Positions 14,101 through 20,698 of a stretch of 22,177 bases of DNA are shown here, piece after piece. Where the stretch lies: positions 1-22,177 of the IMG/VR virus record IMGVR_UViG_3300044619_002192. The stretch is one strand, 5' to 3'. The translations under genes were made by a program, and so were the position numbers. The notes beneath the pieces are model-generated. The model was not told where the DNA came from. It searched no databases and worked only from the letters and a program-made list of their open reading frames with translations. Position 1 is the first letter of the stretch. Each line of letters begins with the position of its first letter. The stretch comes from a virus.

Positions 14101-14130
14101 TTTGCATATTCAAATAGTTGCATACCTTTG
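14101..14130 (+). promoter_or_regulatory. Promoter of the family-25 glycosyltransferase gene
   Basis: TTTG (14101-14104), 18 bases, then TACCTTTG (14123-14130), both perfect boxes. The ATG at 14135 is only five bases after the -7 box, so the transcript should be leaderless or carry almost no leader. Confidence 0.7.
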
Positions 14131-14134
14131 CAAA

Positions 14135-14803
14135 ATGGTTGCACCGTTTAATAAAATCTACATCATAACCCTAAAAAGAGCCGTTGCCAGACAGCGTAAA
14201 TATGTCAGGCATATGGAATCTTTGGGCGGGTTAGTTGATAAAAACGGCAACCCTCCGGAAATTGTGTTTGGTTCAACTGGATCAGAAATCAGCCATCAGG
14301 TTGACAATTCAATCAAACTCAAAAACAGGTTAAGTCCGGTTTCTCAGGGTGAAATTGGATGCTATGCCTCACATCGAACCGTTTACCAAAAGTTCATGCA
14401 GTCCGAACTTGAAACCTGCCTGATCCTCGAAGATGACTTTCGCATTGAACCATTAGCCAAAGAAGTTTTCTTGAATTGGGACCAAATGCCAGCATGGGAC
14501 TATGTGAATTTTGGTTTTTGCACAAATCAAAAGTCCATTGTTTCAACGCTAAAACTGGCAGAAGAAAGACCGTGGAAGAACCTATACCAGGGTTCTGGAA
14601 TGTGGCTTACCCATGCCTACGCAATCAACCAAAATGCTGCACAACTGTTTTTGGAAGGAACGGAAATCCAGCAGGGCGGAATTGATTGGCAGTTGACAGG
14701 TATTCAATACAAACTTAAATCTTATGGGTTTACCAACCCTTCGATTATACGACAGGAAAAGGTTTCCATGTCAAATCCTTCATTTATTCGGCACACTCAA
14801 TAA
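14135..14803 (+). CDS. Family 25 glycosyltransferase (LPS-type)
   Basis: A 222-aa glycosyltransferase of family 25, best known from LPS galactosyl/glucosyl transfer and collagen hydroxylysine glycosylation. It starts with NKIYIITLKRAVARQ (the first strand), has LSPVSQGEIGCYASH at ~66-80, the SxGExGCxxSH motif of the family, LILEDDFRIEP with the metal-binding EDD at 99-101, and LTHAYAINQNAAQLFLE in the C-terminal part. It has no membrane segment. The ATG at 14135 is chosen because a perfect promoter lies directly before it; an upstream TTG would put the start inside that promoter. It sits among virion genes but with its own promoter, as a later addition would, and is likely to cooperate with the minus-strand glycan operon. 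Confidence 0.88.
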   Translation: MVAPFNKIYIITLKRAVARQRKYVRHMESLGGLVDKNGNPPEIVFGSTGSEISHQVDNSIKLKNRLSPVSQGEIGCYASHRTVYQKFMQSELETCLILEDDFRIEPLAKEVFLNWDQMPAWDYVNFGFCTNQKSIVSTLKLAEERPWKNLYQGSGMWLTHAYAINQNAAQLFLEGTEIQQGGIDWQLTGIQYKLKSYGFTNPSIIRQEKVSMSNPSFIRHTQ

Positions 14804-14810
14804 TTTTTAT

Positions 14811-15212
14811 ATGACTCTTTACGAACTCGGCCAACTGGCCAGAACAAAGCCCCGGGAAAAGGTAACTTTGATCAAACGGGAAAAGAACTTTGAAACAGGC
14901 GAAAGAACAGACACCCGGGAGATTAAAGTCCTGGCTTCGGTTGCTTTCAAGGCACTTTCTAAGGACTTCAACAAGCGGTCCCAGGTTTGGCAGAATATTG
15001 AACTGCCCGGACAACGGCACGAACAAAAGATCGTCCATCAAATCAAGATTGATACCAACAGTCTTTCTGATCCTAATCTGCTTCAGGCACTTTTGGCAAA
15101 TCCGGAAGTAATGGCAAAACTGCAAGCGGCACAAGCTGAAGCGCAAACCCCAAAGAAAAAGCCTTCTGCCAAAACTGATACTGAACCCACAAACCCATTA
15201 GAAAATGCCTAA
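14811..15212 (+). CDS. Conserved structural-region protein of unknown function
   Basis: A 133-aa protein starting MTLYELGQLARTKPREKVTL, basic in the first half and with a helical Ala/Gln-rich second half (LLQALLANPEVMAKLQAAQA) and a Lys/Pro/Thr-rich tail. Its stop overlaps the start of the scaffold-like gene by eight bases, so it belongs to the capsid module. It could be a head-associated or scaffolding accessory protein, but no family is recognised. The ATG at 14811 follows the GT25 stop by seven bases; a longer frame inside the GT25 gene is rejected. Confidence 0.55.
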   Translation: MTLYELGQLARTKPREKVTLIKREKNFETGERTDTREIKVLASVAFKALSKDFNKRSQVWQNIELPGQRHEQKIVHQIKIDTNSLSDPNLLQALLANPEVMAKLQAAQAEAQTPKKKPSAKTDTEPTNPLENA

Positions 15213-16110
15213 GATTAAAGACCTACTTCTTGAACTTGCCAAAAAGGTAGGGGTAGAAAATGACCAGGAACTGGCACTTGCTTTATCAGGATCCGGGCTG
15301 GATGCCTTTGAATTGCCTGATGGAGTTTCAAATAAAATCAAGGGTTTGATGTCAATTTCAGAAGCTAAAACATTTGGGCAAAACGACATCGACACCAAGA
15401 ACTATCATATTCGGAAATTCGCAGAAGGAACCGATGAAGCCATAATCGAAAAGGCCAAAGCCTTCGGGGTTTCTCAGGAAGGAATTGCCGAACTTAAAAA
15501 CATCAAGTCTTCGGGCGAAATGTACAAGCGTGCAATGGAACTCATGCACGATCAGGTAGAAGCGGCAAAGAAGTCAAAGCCAGGGAATGAAGAGTATGTC
15601 CGTCAGATGGCCGAAAAAGACAGGCTACTAAAAGAACTGAAGGAAACGCACGAAAAGCAGATTGGTGAAACAACTGCGCAATACAATGCCAGAATTCAAA
15701 AACTTGTTTTGACTGGGAAAACCAACTTCAACTGGAACCAGGCAATCCCTGAAATCGGACGTGCTTCAATTTATCAGACTGCAATCGAAACTGAAGCTGC
15801 TGCTCTTGGTGGAAAGCTGGTTTTTGATGTTGATAAAAACGACTTTAAATTGGTCAATGTAAATGACGAATCTTTGCCCCTTGTTGTCGAAGGAAAAGAA
15901 TTTGGATATTCAAATTTACATCTTTTAACTTTGCAAAAACATAAACTGATCGGTGAAGCGGCTCCTGGTGGCACAGGTGGCTCCGGTAACCCTCCAGGAT
16001 TCGTACCTCCTTCAGGTGGTGCAGGCACTCCTAAGCTGCCCAGCAATGCGGCCAGCGTACTCAAAGACATCGACAAAGCGTTCGGTGTGTTTGAGAAATC
16101 TTCTCAATAA
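15205..16110 (+). CDS. Probable capsid scaffolding protein
   Basis: A 301-aa protein just before the capsid gene. It has a long charged helical region (~residues 115-165, NEEYVRQMAEKDRLLKELKE, coiled-coil-like), a helical middle and a low-complexity Gly/Pro linker (PGGTGGSGNPPGFVPPSGGA) before a short C-terminal helix (LKDIDKAFGVFEK). Helical rod, flexible linker and small C-terminal helix is the usual build of scaffold proteins that bind the capsid protein with the last helix. No protease motif is seen. Two bases separate it from the capsid gene. Role inferred from position and composition. Confidence 0.65.
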   Translation: MPKIKDLLLELAKKVGVENDQELALALSGSGLDAFELPDGVSNKIKGLMSISEAKTFGQNDIDTKNYHIRKFAEGTDEAIIEKAKAFGVSQEGIAELKNIKSSGEMYKRAMELMHDQVEAAKKSKPGNEEYVRQMAEKDRLLKELKETHEKQIGETTAQYNARIQKLVLTGKTNFNWNQAIPEIGRASIYQTAIETEAAALGGKLVFDVDKNDFKLVNVNDESLPLVVEGKEFGYSNLHLLTLQKHKLIGEAAPGGTGGSGNPPGFVPPSGGAGTPKLPSNAASVLKDIDKAFGVFEKSSQ

Positions 16111-16112
16111 AA

Positions 16113-17234
16113 ATGTCAGTAAATACCGCTAATATCTGTCCGGCGATTCTTACATCGCTGTCAGATAATGCCATTAACAACCCTCAGTCCGTTGGGATTG
16201 TCGGTGGTGCTTTGAAGGCTCTTACACTTCCACAAAACCTTGCAAGGGGCCGTGTGATTCGTGGAGCAAATGATTCTGGAACTGGTCACTCAAAAGAAGT
16301 TCGTGTCGTTTACAAGCGCAGAAGGTTAGCTTCTGATACTGTGGACGTAAAGAACTGCGATTTTGGGCCGACTTCGGAATATATCGAAGAATCATTTCAG
16401 GTAACGCAATACCGGGGAATCTCTCAGTCAATGACTGAAGCCCAGGTTCGTGCTTACTGCGATGCGTATTCTGAACTTGTACGTTTAACCGGGGCAAATA
16501 ACCCTGGAATGATCATAGAACGTGCCTCTCAAATAGGTGATGCCCAAGTTGCTTTGTCAGTTATCCGGGAAATGTTCTCTGACATCCGCTTGATGTCAAA
16601 TGCCTTGGTGCAATCAATCAACCAGGACATCCTGACTTCAATCGCTGCTGCTTATGGAACTTGGCTTGGTGGAGTAGCTTCCAAAACCTACCAGATTCAG
16701 AACGCAGATGGTTCATTGAACGCCGGTGAACTTTTCCGGATGAAGCAAGACATCATGGTTACCACTTTTGAAGGTGCGCCAATTATCATCGGTGGTGCTG
16801 GACCGCTTCAGCAAGTCTGGATGAATGATTCTCGCTTTTTCGGACAAGGAGCCAATGGCGTTGATTTTTCAACCGTTCGGGCCAATACCGGAATCGCAGA
16901 TTTTGAATATGATCAGAACGTGGCTTCTGAATTTGGTGCAGAAACTGATGCTGCCATCTTCATCCCAGGCTCCCTGATCTACACTCCATTTCTTCAGTAT
17001 GAAGGCCAATTTGGAAAGATTGGAACAATGGAGCGTTTTACAATGCCGATCCCAGGTGCTGAATATGCCCGGGCCGATATGCGCATTCTTCCGGATGAGT
17101 GTAACGAAAACTACAACATCTGGATGGAAGCCTACTTCGATGTTTATGCCGCACCAACCAATATGTTCCCTTCCGGGGATGCGTTGGAAGGAATCAACGG
17201 TGTGTTCGAAGCAAGTTTTACAAAGGCGGCTTAG
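16113..17234 (+). CDS. Probable major capsid protein
   Basis: A 373-aa protein with the size, position and composition of an HK97-fold major capsid protein: a long N-terminal segment with basic residues (KEVRVVYKRRRLASDTVDVK), a helical spine (RASQIGDAQVALSVIREMF), mixed strands, a segment like PIIIGGAGPLQQVWMN used in the P-domain, and a C-terminal end rich in charged residues and aromatic strands. It follows the scaffold-like gene by two bases and is closed by a strong terminator, as expected for a highly expressed gene. The stop codon lies inside a 9-bp inverted repeat (17225-17287). I could not confirm the fold by search; identity is inferred from position, size and pattern. Confidence 0.75.
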   Translation: MSVNTANICPAILTSLSDNAINNPQSVGIVGGALKALTLPQNLARGRVIRGANDSGTGHSKEVRVVYKRRRLASDTVDVKNCDFGPTSEYIEESFQVTQYRGISQSMTEAQVRAYCDAYSELVRLTGANNPGMIIERASQIGDAQVALSVIREMFSDIRLMSNALVQSINQDILTSIAAAYGTWLGGVASKTYQIQNADGSLNAGELFRMKQDIMVTTFEGAPIIIGGAGPLQQVWMNDSRFFGQGANGVDFSTVRANTGIADFEYDQNVASEFGAETDAAIFIPGSLIYTPFLQYEGQFGKIGTMERFTMPIPGAEYARADMRILPDECNENYNIWMEAYFDVYAAPTNMFPSGDALEGINGVFEASFTKAA

Positions 17235-17287
17235 GAGAAGGGGATTATTCGGACGACTATTCGGACGATTATTTCACATAAGCCGCC
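17225..17287 (+). repeat. Inverted repeat over the capsid stop codon with a tandem repeat in its loop
   Basis: GGCGGCTTA (17225-17233, covering the end of the capsid gene) is exactly complementary to TAAGCCGCC (17279-17287). The loop holds two tandem copies of TATTCGGACGA (17246-17256 and 17258-17268) separated by one base. This is separate from the terminator that follows. It could protect the 3' end of the abundant capsid transcript or bind a protein; no family is recognised. Confidence 0.55.
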
Positions 17288-17292
17288 AAAAG

Positions 17293-17321
17293 AAAAATCC
17301 CGGTGTTGTGCCGGGATTTTT
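17293..17321. terminator. Strong bidirectional terminator after the capsid gene
   Basis: AAAAATCCCGG (17293-17303) and CCGGGATTTTT (17311-17321) form an 11-bp stem with a 7-base loop. The stem ends in A on one side and T on the other, so it works in both directions; it separates the capsid gene from the convergent YqaJ-like gene. Confidence 0.85.
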
Positions 17322-17325
17322 TGTT

Positions 17326-18102
17326 TTACAGGGATTCCATATACTCCCATGCCTTTTCGACTTTTCGTTTAATCAATTCCTGTTCGGATTGTTTGGCTTC
17401 AATTTCAAAGGTATGGATCCTTTGTTCCTGCGGAACATCGTATTCCCATTTTTCAACTTCGGTGTACAAATCAAAGTTTGGGTAACGCTTCCGAAATCCA
17501 GGTAAATCGTAAATCATTAAGCGTTCAATCATTTGGGCACGCTTTACAAATTCCGGGCTTTCATCTGAATCCGTGGTTCGCATTGCCCATCTAACTTTGC
17601 GAAGTTCATCCAAAATCAAGTCCGGAGTAGCGTTATTCAGGCAGTAATCAACAAACCCGACCTTTGCGCCAGTAAGCCACAAATAACATTGAATCTGCCA
17701 GTAGTTCGAATCCGGAAGTCCTTTCTGCTTTGTCCGAAGAAAAGTATAGATGTCGTAGCTTGACTTTGTGTCCCTGATTGTTTCTGCCTTCATTAGTTCC
17801 GGACCTGTGAACAAATCCGGAGTACCACAAATCCAATCATTTTCAACAAAGGTTTCGTTCTTTTTCAAAAACACTCCATAAGCCAAAGAAACCAGCGTAA
17901 TAGAATCTTCTTCTGTTTCATTGCCTTTCTCCAGGTACTTCGAATAGACCTCTTCCCTGCGTTTGTATGTGTGCGAAATCCAAGTGTTCAAGGCGTGGAC
18001 TTTTGCCCCTTCGGAAAGGTTGCCAGCCGCTTTGTCGGCTGCTGACTTTGGCTCTGTCATCAAGTGCGACAATCCGGAACAGCGGAATTTAGGCTTGCTC
18101 AT
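17326..18102 (-). CDS. YqaJ-like (lambda exonuclease-type) recombination nuclease
   Basis: A 258-aa nuclease of the PD-(D/E)XK superfamily, YqaJ/lambda-Exo type. After an N-terminal helical part, ENDWICGTPDLF has GTPD at 93-96 (the first acidic ligand), RDTKSS gives the (D/E)xK at 111-113, and YWQIQCYLWL has the QxxxY motif (136-140) typical of this family. It probably degrades the 5' strand of a DNA end so that the RecT partner, encoded just upstream, can anneal the exposed strand. The ATG at 18102 (MSKPKFRCSGLSH, a start typical of this family) overlaps the RecT stop by 14 bases. A longer TTG-type start is not favoured. Confidence 0.85.
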   Translation of the reverse strand: MSKPKFRCSGLSHLMTEPKSAADKAAGNLSEGAKVHALNTWISHTYKRREEVYSKYLEKGNETEEDSITLVSLAYGVFLKKNETFVENDWICGTPDLFTGPELMKAETIRDTKSSYDIYTFLRTKQKGLPDSNYWQIQCYLWLTGAKVGFVDYCLNNATPDLILDELRKVRWAMRTTDSDESPEFVKRAQMIERLMIYDLPGFRKRYPNFDLYTEVEKWEYDVPQEQRIHTFEIEAKQSEQELIKRKVEKAWEYMESL

Positions 18103-18970
18103 TTGCTTTGACAATAAAAACCCGGTGATTCTCAATTACAGGCTGCAATTCAACCTTAATATCTTCCGGCAATTCCAGAAGAAGTGCTTCGAGTTTTTCA
18201 ATCGAAGTTGTAGCAACAACCATTTTTTCGGCCCTTTCAAGTTCGTGGTTAATTTCGGGTTCTGTGTTGTCCGAATAAGCCACTTCCAATGTATCAGGGT
18301 TGTCAATAACTCCCTGATCAGTAATTACAGCCTGCTGCATTTCAACGGATAATGGCGCAAACTTTGACAGCAACAACTTAATAACGGTTTTCAACGCCAT
18401 TGATTCAAAGTCATCCTTCCAAAGTCCCTGACCTCTTTTAAAGGTCTGAGAAAACCGTAAACCGTGCTGTTTAAGTTCTTCGGTGGTCATGTATAGGGTT
18501 TTTTCAAACCCGTTTAACAATTTAAAGTAGGCCGCATACCCAATCGGGCTTCCGGTTTTTGATACGGTAAAATCAAACTCATATCCAGTCAAAGGATTCT
18601 CAGCAACAATCTGACCCTGATAAATCGGAGTAGCTGAAATCGTCTTAAACTGCCCCGATCTTTGAGCAAGCTGAATAAAACCTCTGTAACCCATCTGAAA
18701 CTGTGCATCTTTGCCATAAGGCACGATGTATGCAAAGCCAAGGTTGTTGTTAATTGGCAGGTCTAAAGTTGCCGCAACACAGGCTGCATTGTAAATGGAT
18801 TGGGGACTGGCATTTTTCAAGTAAGAGTTGTTGCTTACGATCTGAAGCACCGAAGTCAGGAAAGAAGATGCTCTTTTGCCCAAAAGTTCTTCAAACTTTC
18901 GTTTGACATTGTCCTGCTGGAGAAACTGAATTGGCGACGTATTCGCCGGTTGCACTTGTTGATTTGACAT
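18089..18970 (-). CDS. recT: RecT-family single-strand annealing protein
   Basis: A 293-aa RecT annealase, within the usual length. It has the family's N-terminal helices (VKRKFEELLGKRASSFLTSV), the segment PQSIYNAACVAATLDLPINN leading into LGFAYIVPYG, and the central hallmark FQMGYRGFIQLAQRSGQFK, followed by GYEFDF and the W-K-DDFESMALKTVIKLLL signature. It binds single-stranded DNA and anneals complementary strands, working with the YqaJ-like nuclease downstream (14-base overlap). The acidic C-terminal part (NTEPEINHELERAEK and beyond) may recruit partners. The start follows a promoter (18996-19026). Confidence 0.92.
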   Translation of the reverse strand: MSNQQVQPANTSPIQFLQQDNVKRKFEELLGKRASSFLTSVLQIVSNNSYLKNASPQSIYNAACVAATLDLPINNNLGFAYIVPYGKDAQFQMGYRGFIQLAQRSGQFKTISATPIYQGQIVAENPLTGYEFDFTVSKTGSPIGYAAYFKLLNGFEKTLYMTTEELKQHGLRFSQTFKRGQGLWKDDFESMALKTVIKLLLSKFAPLSVEMQQAVITDQGVIDNPDTLEVAYSDNTEPEINHELERAEKMVVATTSIEKLEALLLELPEDIKVELQPVIENHRVFIVKANEQA

Positions 18971-18995
18971 AAATTGTTGTGTTTAAAACTTGCAA

Positions 18996-19026
18996 CAAAA
19001 ATACAACAACCTTTCGAATCCTGCAA
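18996..19026 (-). promoter_or_regulatory. Promoter of the recT-exonuclease operon
   Basis: Minus strand TTG (19026-19024), 20 bases, then TATTTTTG (19003-18996). The -33 part lies in the 16-bp repeat also found at the glycan operon promoter (13071-13086). The ATG at 18970 lies about 25 bases downstream. Confidence 0.65.
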
Positions 19027-19031
19027 CAAAA
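19016..19031 (-). repeat. Second copy of the 16-bp promoter repeat
   Basis: Plus-strand GAATCCTGCAACAAAA, identical to 13071-13086, placed the same distance from the -7 box of the recT promoter. Joint control of both operons by one factor is inference. Confidence 0.6.
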
Positions 19032-19040
19032 AATAAAAAA

Positions 19041-19061
19041 AGCCTGATAAAATACCAGGCT
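19041..19061 (-). terminator. Terminator of the small HTH gene
   Basis: Minus strand AGCCTG-loop-CAGGCT (6 bp) followed by seven T, then A and more T. It lies between the HTH gene and the recT promoter and separates the two transcription units. Confidence 0.75.
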
Positions 19062-19090
19062 CTTTACAATCAATTATCACTTTTTACCTA

Positions 19091-19306
19091 TCAATCTTTC
19101 TTAACCCGTTCAGCGTTTTGCTTCCGGATTTCTTCCGCAATTCCAAAATTCGCCTCAGTAGTCAGGATTCGTTCCTTAAACAATGGGTCAGGATCAGCCC
19201 ATTGGAATTTGTTCTTGTTTCGAGTAATCATGTATCGTGAAAGCCCTGTCTTGCGGCAAAATTCTGCTGCGGTCAAGGCGATAATATTGCTGTTCAGTTC
19301 TGACAT
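19091..19306 (-). CDS. Small helix-turn-helix DNA-binding protein
   Basis: A 71-aa protein with a helix-turn-helix of the excisionase/MerR-like type (ALTAAEFCRKTGLSRYMITR, ~residues 10-29) followed by a hydrophobic strand-turn (NKFQWADPDPLFKERIL) and a charged helix. It most likely binds DNA as an excisionase-like or regulatory factor. The ATG at 19306 is chosen; a TTG 21 bases upstream overlaps the promoter region (19325-19332). It is a single-gene unit with promoter and terminator, and stands divergent from the VRR-NUC gene. It could be the regulator of the early genes. Confidence 0.65.
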   Translation of the reverse strand: MSELNSNIIALTAAEFCRKTGLSRYMITRNKNKFQWADPDPLFKERILTTEANFGIAEEIRKQNAERVKKD

Positions 19307-19324
19307 TTGTTCTTTAATTTGTTG

Positions 19325-19357
19325 CAAAGATAGACAAAGAAACTAACTTGCAACAAA
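19325..19357 (-). promoter_or_regulatory. Promoter of the HTH gene
   Basis: Minus strand TTTG (19357-19354), 21 bases, then TATCTTTG (19332-19325), followed by C. Transcription would begin about 13 bases before the ATG at 19306. The same stretch is the start region of the divergent VRR-NUC gene, so the two transcripts overlap at their 5' ends. Confidence 0.65.
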
Positions 19358-19812
19358 ATCGAATAAATTTTTCTTTTTTGGATTTACCGACTAAAAAACA
19401 GTTTGCCCCATACCGTGGCAGCGAAGATGACTTTCAGATTTCAGCAGCCAGGTTTTTAGATACGCTTGGTCTGCTTTGGTTTCATCCGGCAAATGAGCGT
19501 AAGACAAAATCCTACGAACTGAAATCGGGGCAAAAGATAAGCCTGGAGGGAATACACCTAAAAAGAAAGGGCGTAAAGCGTGGCGTTCCAGACTGCCTAA
19601 TTCAGGAGCCTTATGGCGGTTATGTTGGCTTTGCCATTGAACTAAAAGTAGGCCGCAATACATTAACCGAAGAACAAAAATGGTGGCTTCGGGAACTTGA
19701 AAAACGTGGATGGAAAACTTTGGTAACTTGGTCTTTGGATGAATTTATTTATGAAGTTCAAAATTTTGTTGCACAGAAAAGAAATCCTGTTTTACCTTTG
19801 TTGCAAAAATAA
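19348..19812 (+). CDS. VRR-NUC domain nuclease
   Basis: A protein of up to 154 aa with a VRR-NUC (PD-(D/E)XK) fold: SEDDFQISAARFLDTLGLLW, then GVKRGVPDCLIQEPYGG with the first acidic ligand in GVPD (79-82), FAIELKVG with the ExK pair (Glu98, Lys100), and LTEEQKWWLRELEKRGWK, the family's C-terminal signature. Stand-alone VRR-NUC proteins of phages are structure-specific nucleases, perhaps Holliday junction resolving. No ATG is available near the domain: the start is TTG at 19348 or TTG at 19378 (MDLPTKKQF), which is unusual and may limit translation. It is followed in five bases by the coiled-coil gene. Confidence 0.85.
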   Translation: MQQNRINFSFLDLPTKKQFAPYRGSEDDFQISAARFLDTLGLLWFHPANERKTKSYELKSGQKISLEGIHLKRKGVKRGVPDCLIQEPYGGYVGFAIELKVGRNTLTEEQKWWLRELEKRGWKTLVTWSLDEFIYEVQNFVAQKRNPVLPLLQK

Positions 19813-19817
19813 ACAAA

Positions 19818-20342
19818 ATGAAAACACCGAAAATCGAAATTGGTCTTCGCCTCGGAGTAGGTCGGGGAAGTATTCACATCATTGGTCAGGTTAATTCTGA
19901 TACCTGGAAAGCCGAAATTAAAGCCCACAAAGATTCATCAAACTTTGTTGAAGTCAATCTTCCGGTCGGATTGATCCAGGAACTTCAGAAAGTTGAAGAT
20001 CTGGAGCGCAAAACTGAAAGCTTGCGAAAGGGCAAAGATTACTTTGAAAGAGAAAGAAACGATGTGATGAAACGTCTGACTTTGGCAACACAGCAAAATG
20101 ATTCTTTGGCGCAGGACATCAAAATTTTGCGGGAAATCAAGACCGAACAGGACATCAAGATTGGCCGGATTCGTACCGAAGCCCTGGACAAAGAAAACCA
20201 AATGACTGATCGGATTGACTACTTAAATGAACAAATCGGGAAGCTAAAAGGGGCCAATTCTGCCTTGAAAACTGGTCTTTTGTTGGCCTGTGGATTGCTT
20301 TTTTTGGCGGGTGTTTTTCTGATTCACTACGGAGTGATTTAA
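19818..20342 (+). CDS. Tail-anchored coiled-coil protein of unknown function
   Basis: A 174-aa protein with three parts: a small beta N-terminal region (~1-50, IEIGLRLGVGRGSIHIIGQV), a long charged coiled coil (~55-145; LERKTESLRKGKDYFERERN ... TEQDIKIGRIRTEALDKENQ), and a final hydrophobic segment (~152-174, GLLLACGLLFLAGVFLIHYG) that ends at the C-terminus. There is no signal peptide, so the coil should be cytoplasmic and held at the inner membrane by its tail. Among early genes, such a protein could tether replication or exclude other phages; nothing in the sequence decides this. Confidence 0.65.
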   Translation: MKTPKIEIGLRLGVGRGSIHIIGQVNSDTWKAEIKAHKDSSNFVEVNLPVGLIQELQKVEDLERKTESLRKGKDYFERERNDVMKRLTLATQQNDSLAQDIKILREIKTEQDIKIGRIRTEALDKENQMTDRIDYLNEQIGKLKGANSALKTGLLLACGLLFLAGVFLIHYGVI

Positions 20343-20350
20343 AAAAACTG

Positions 20351-20358
20351 TATATTTG
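20351..20358 (+). promoter_or_regulatory. Promoter -7 box for the structured leader and 65-aa gene
   Basis: TATATTTG followed by C, a perfect TAnnTTTG box, nine bases after the coiled-coil stop. Start expected near 20364. The -33 box is weak. Confidence 0.55.
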
Positions 20359-20363
20359 CAATG

Positions 20364-20496
20364 TCGAAAGACCCGGATTGGAACCCCGGTAAAATAAGGT
20401 AAAAATGAAGATTTTTAAAGCCCCATTCGGTCGGTACTGTTCAGCGTGTTACCTCGCTGGTTCCAAACAGGAAAGCCGGATGGGGTTTTTGTTTTT
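20364..20496 (+). promoter_or_regulatory. Structured leader with terminator ahead of the 65-aa gene
   Basis: In order: arm a TTGGAACC (20378-20385); leader ORF start (20405); arm t GCCCCATTCGG (20420-20430); hairpin CAGCG/CGCTG (20442-20446 with 20455-20459), itself enclosed by CTGTT/AACAG (20437-20441 with 20466-20470); arm a' GGTTCCAA (20459-20466); arm t' CCGGATGGGG (20476-20485); TTTTTGTTTTT; ATG at 20497. t/t' is a 10-bp stem with one G-U pair, extended by A-U pairs, and the U-run touches the AUG. a/a' is 8 perfect pairs. The order a, t, a', t' is the same as in the HNH leader at 11557-11657, although the sequences differ. Confidence 0.65.
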
Positions 20497-20500
20497 ATGA
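20405..20500 (+). CDS. 31-aa leader peptide spanning the attenuator
   Basis: A short ORF beginning MKIFKAPFGRYCSACYLAGS and ending in GFLFL. Its TGA overlaps the ATG of the 65-aa gene (ATGA), so the peptide covers the whole terminator hairpin and ribosomes translating it would melt the stem. This supports a role as a leader peptide in attenuation or translational coupling; whether it is made is not known. A second possible ORF at 20361 (13 codons) probably starts before the transcription start and is not counted. Confidence 0.4.
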   Translation: MKIFKAPFGRYCSACYLAGSKQESRMGFLFL

Positions 20501-20694
20501 ATCTTTTATTAGAAGATCGAGCAGATGATTGGAAATTAGTAGTTACAATTTTTAGCGATTCAGTTTTGCTAAAAACAACAAATGGCGATTCTGTTTCAAT
20601 AGTTGATTTAGAAAGTGAAAATTTTTATAAGCTATGCAAACTTTATGTTTCATGGTATAATGAAGAGCCGGGGTTTGAACATTTAGTGTTTTAA
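20497..20694 (+). CDS. Small protein of unknown function under attenuator-like leader
   Basis: A 65-aa protein, MNLLLEDRADDWKLVVTIFS ... EEPGFEHLVF, acidic, probably beta-rich with a helical end (FYKLCKLYVSWYNEE). No domain is recognised. The gene is more AT-rich in its codons than the flanking genes, which suggests separate origin. The ATG at 20497 is chosen because the leader's U-run ends there and the leader ORF's TGA overlaps it; a longer frame from 20446 lies inside the hairpin and is not favoured. The next gene starts four bases after its stop. Confidence 0.6.
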   Translation: MNLLLEDRADDWKLVVTIFSDSVLLKTTNGDSVSIVDLESENFYKLCKLYVSWYNEEPGFEHLVF

Positions 20695-20698
20695 ATTT

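Noticed and set aside
20361-20402. A 13-codon ORF MSKDPDWNPGKIR as leader peptide
   Set aside because: Its ATG lies upstream of the transcription start predicted from the -7 box, so it is probably not on the mRNA.
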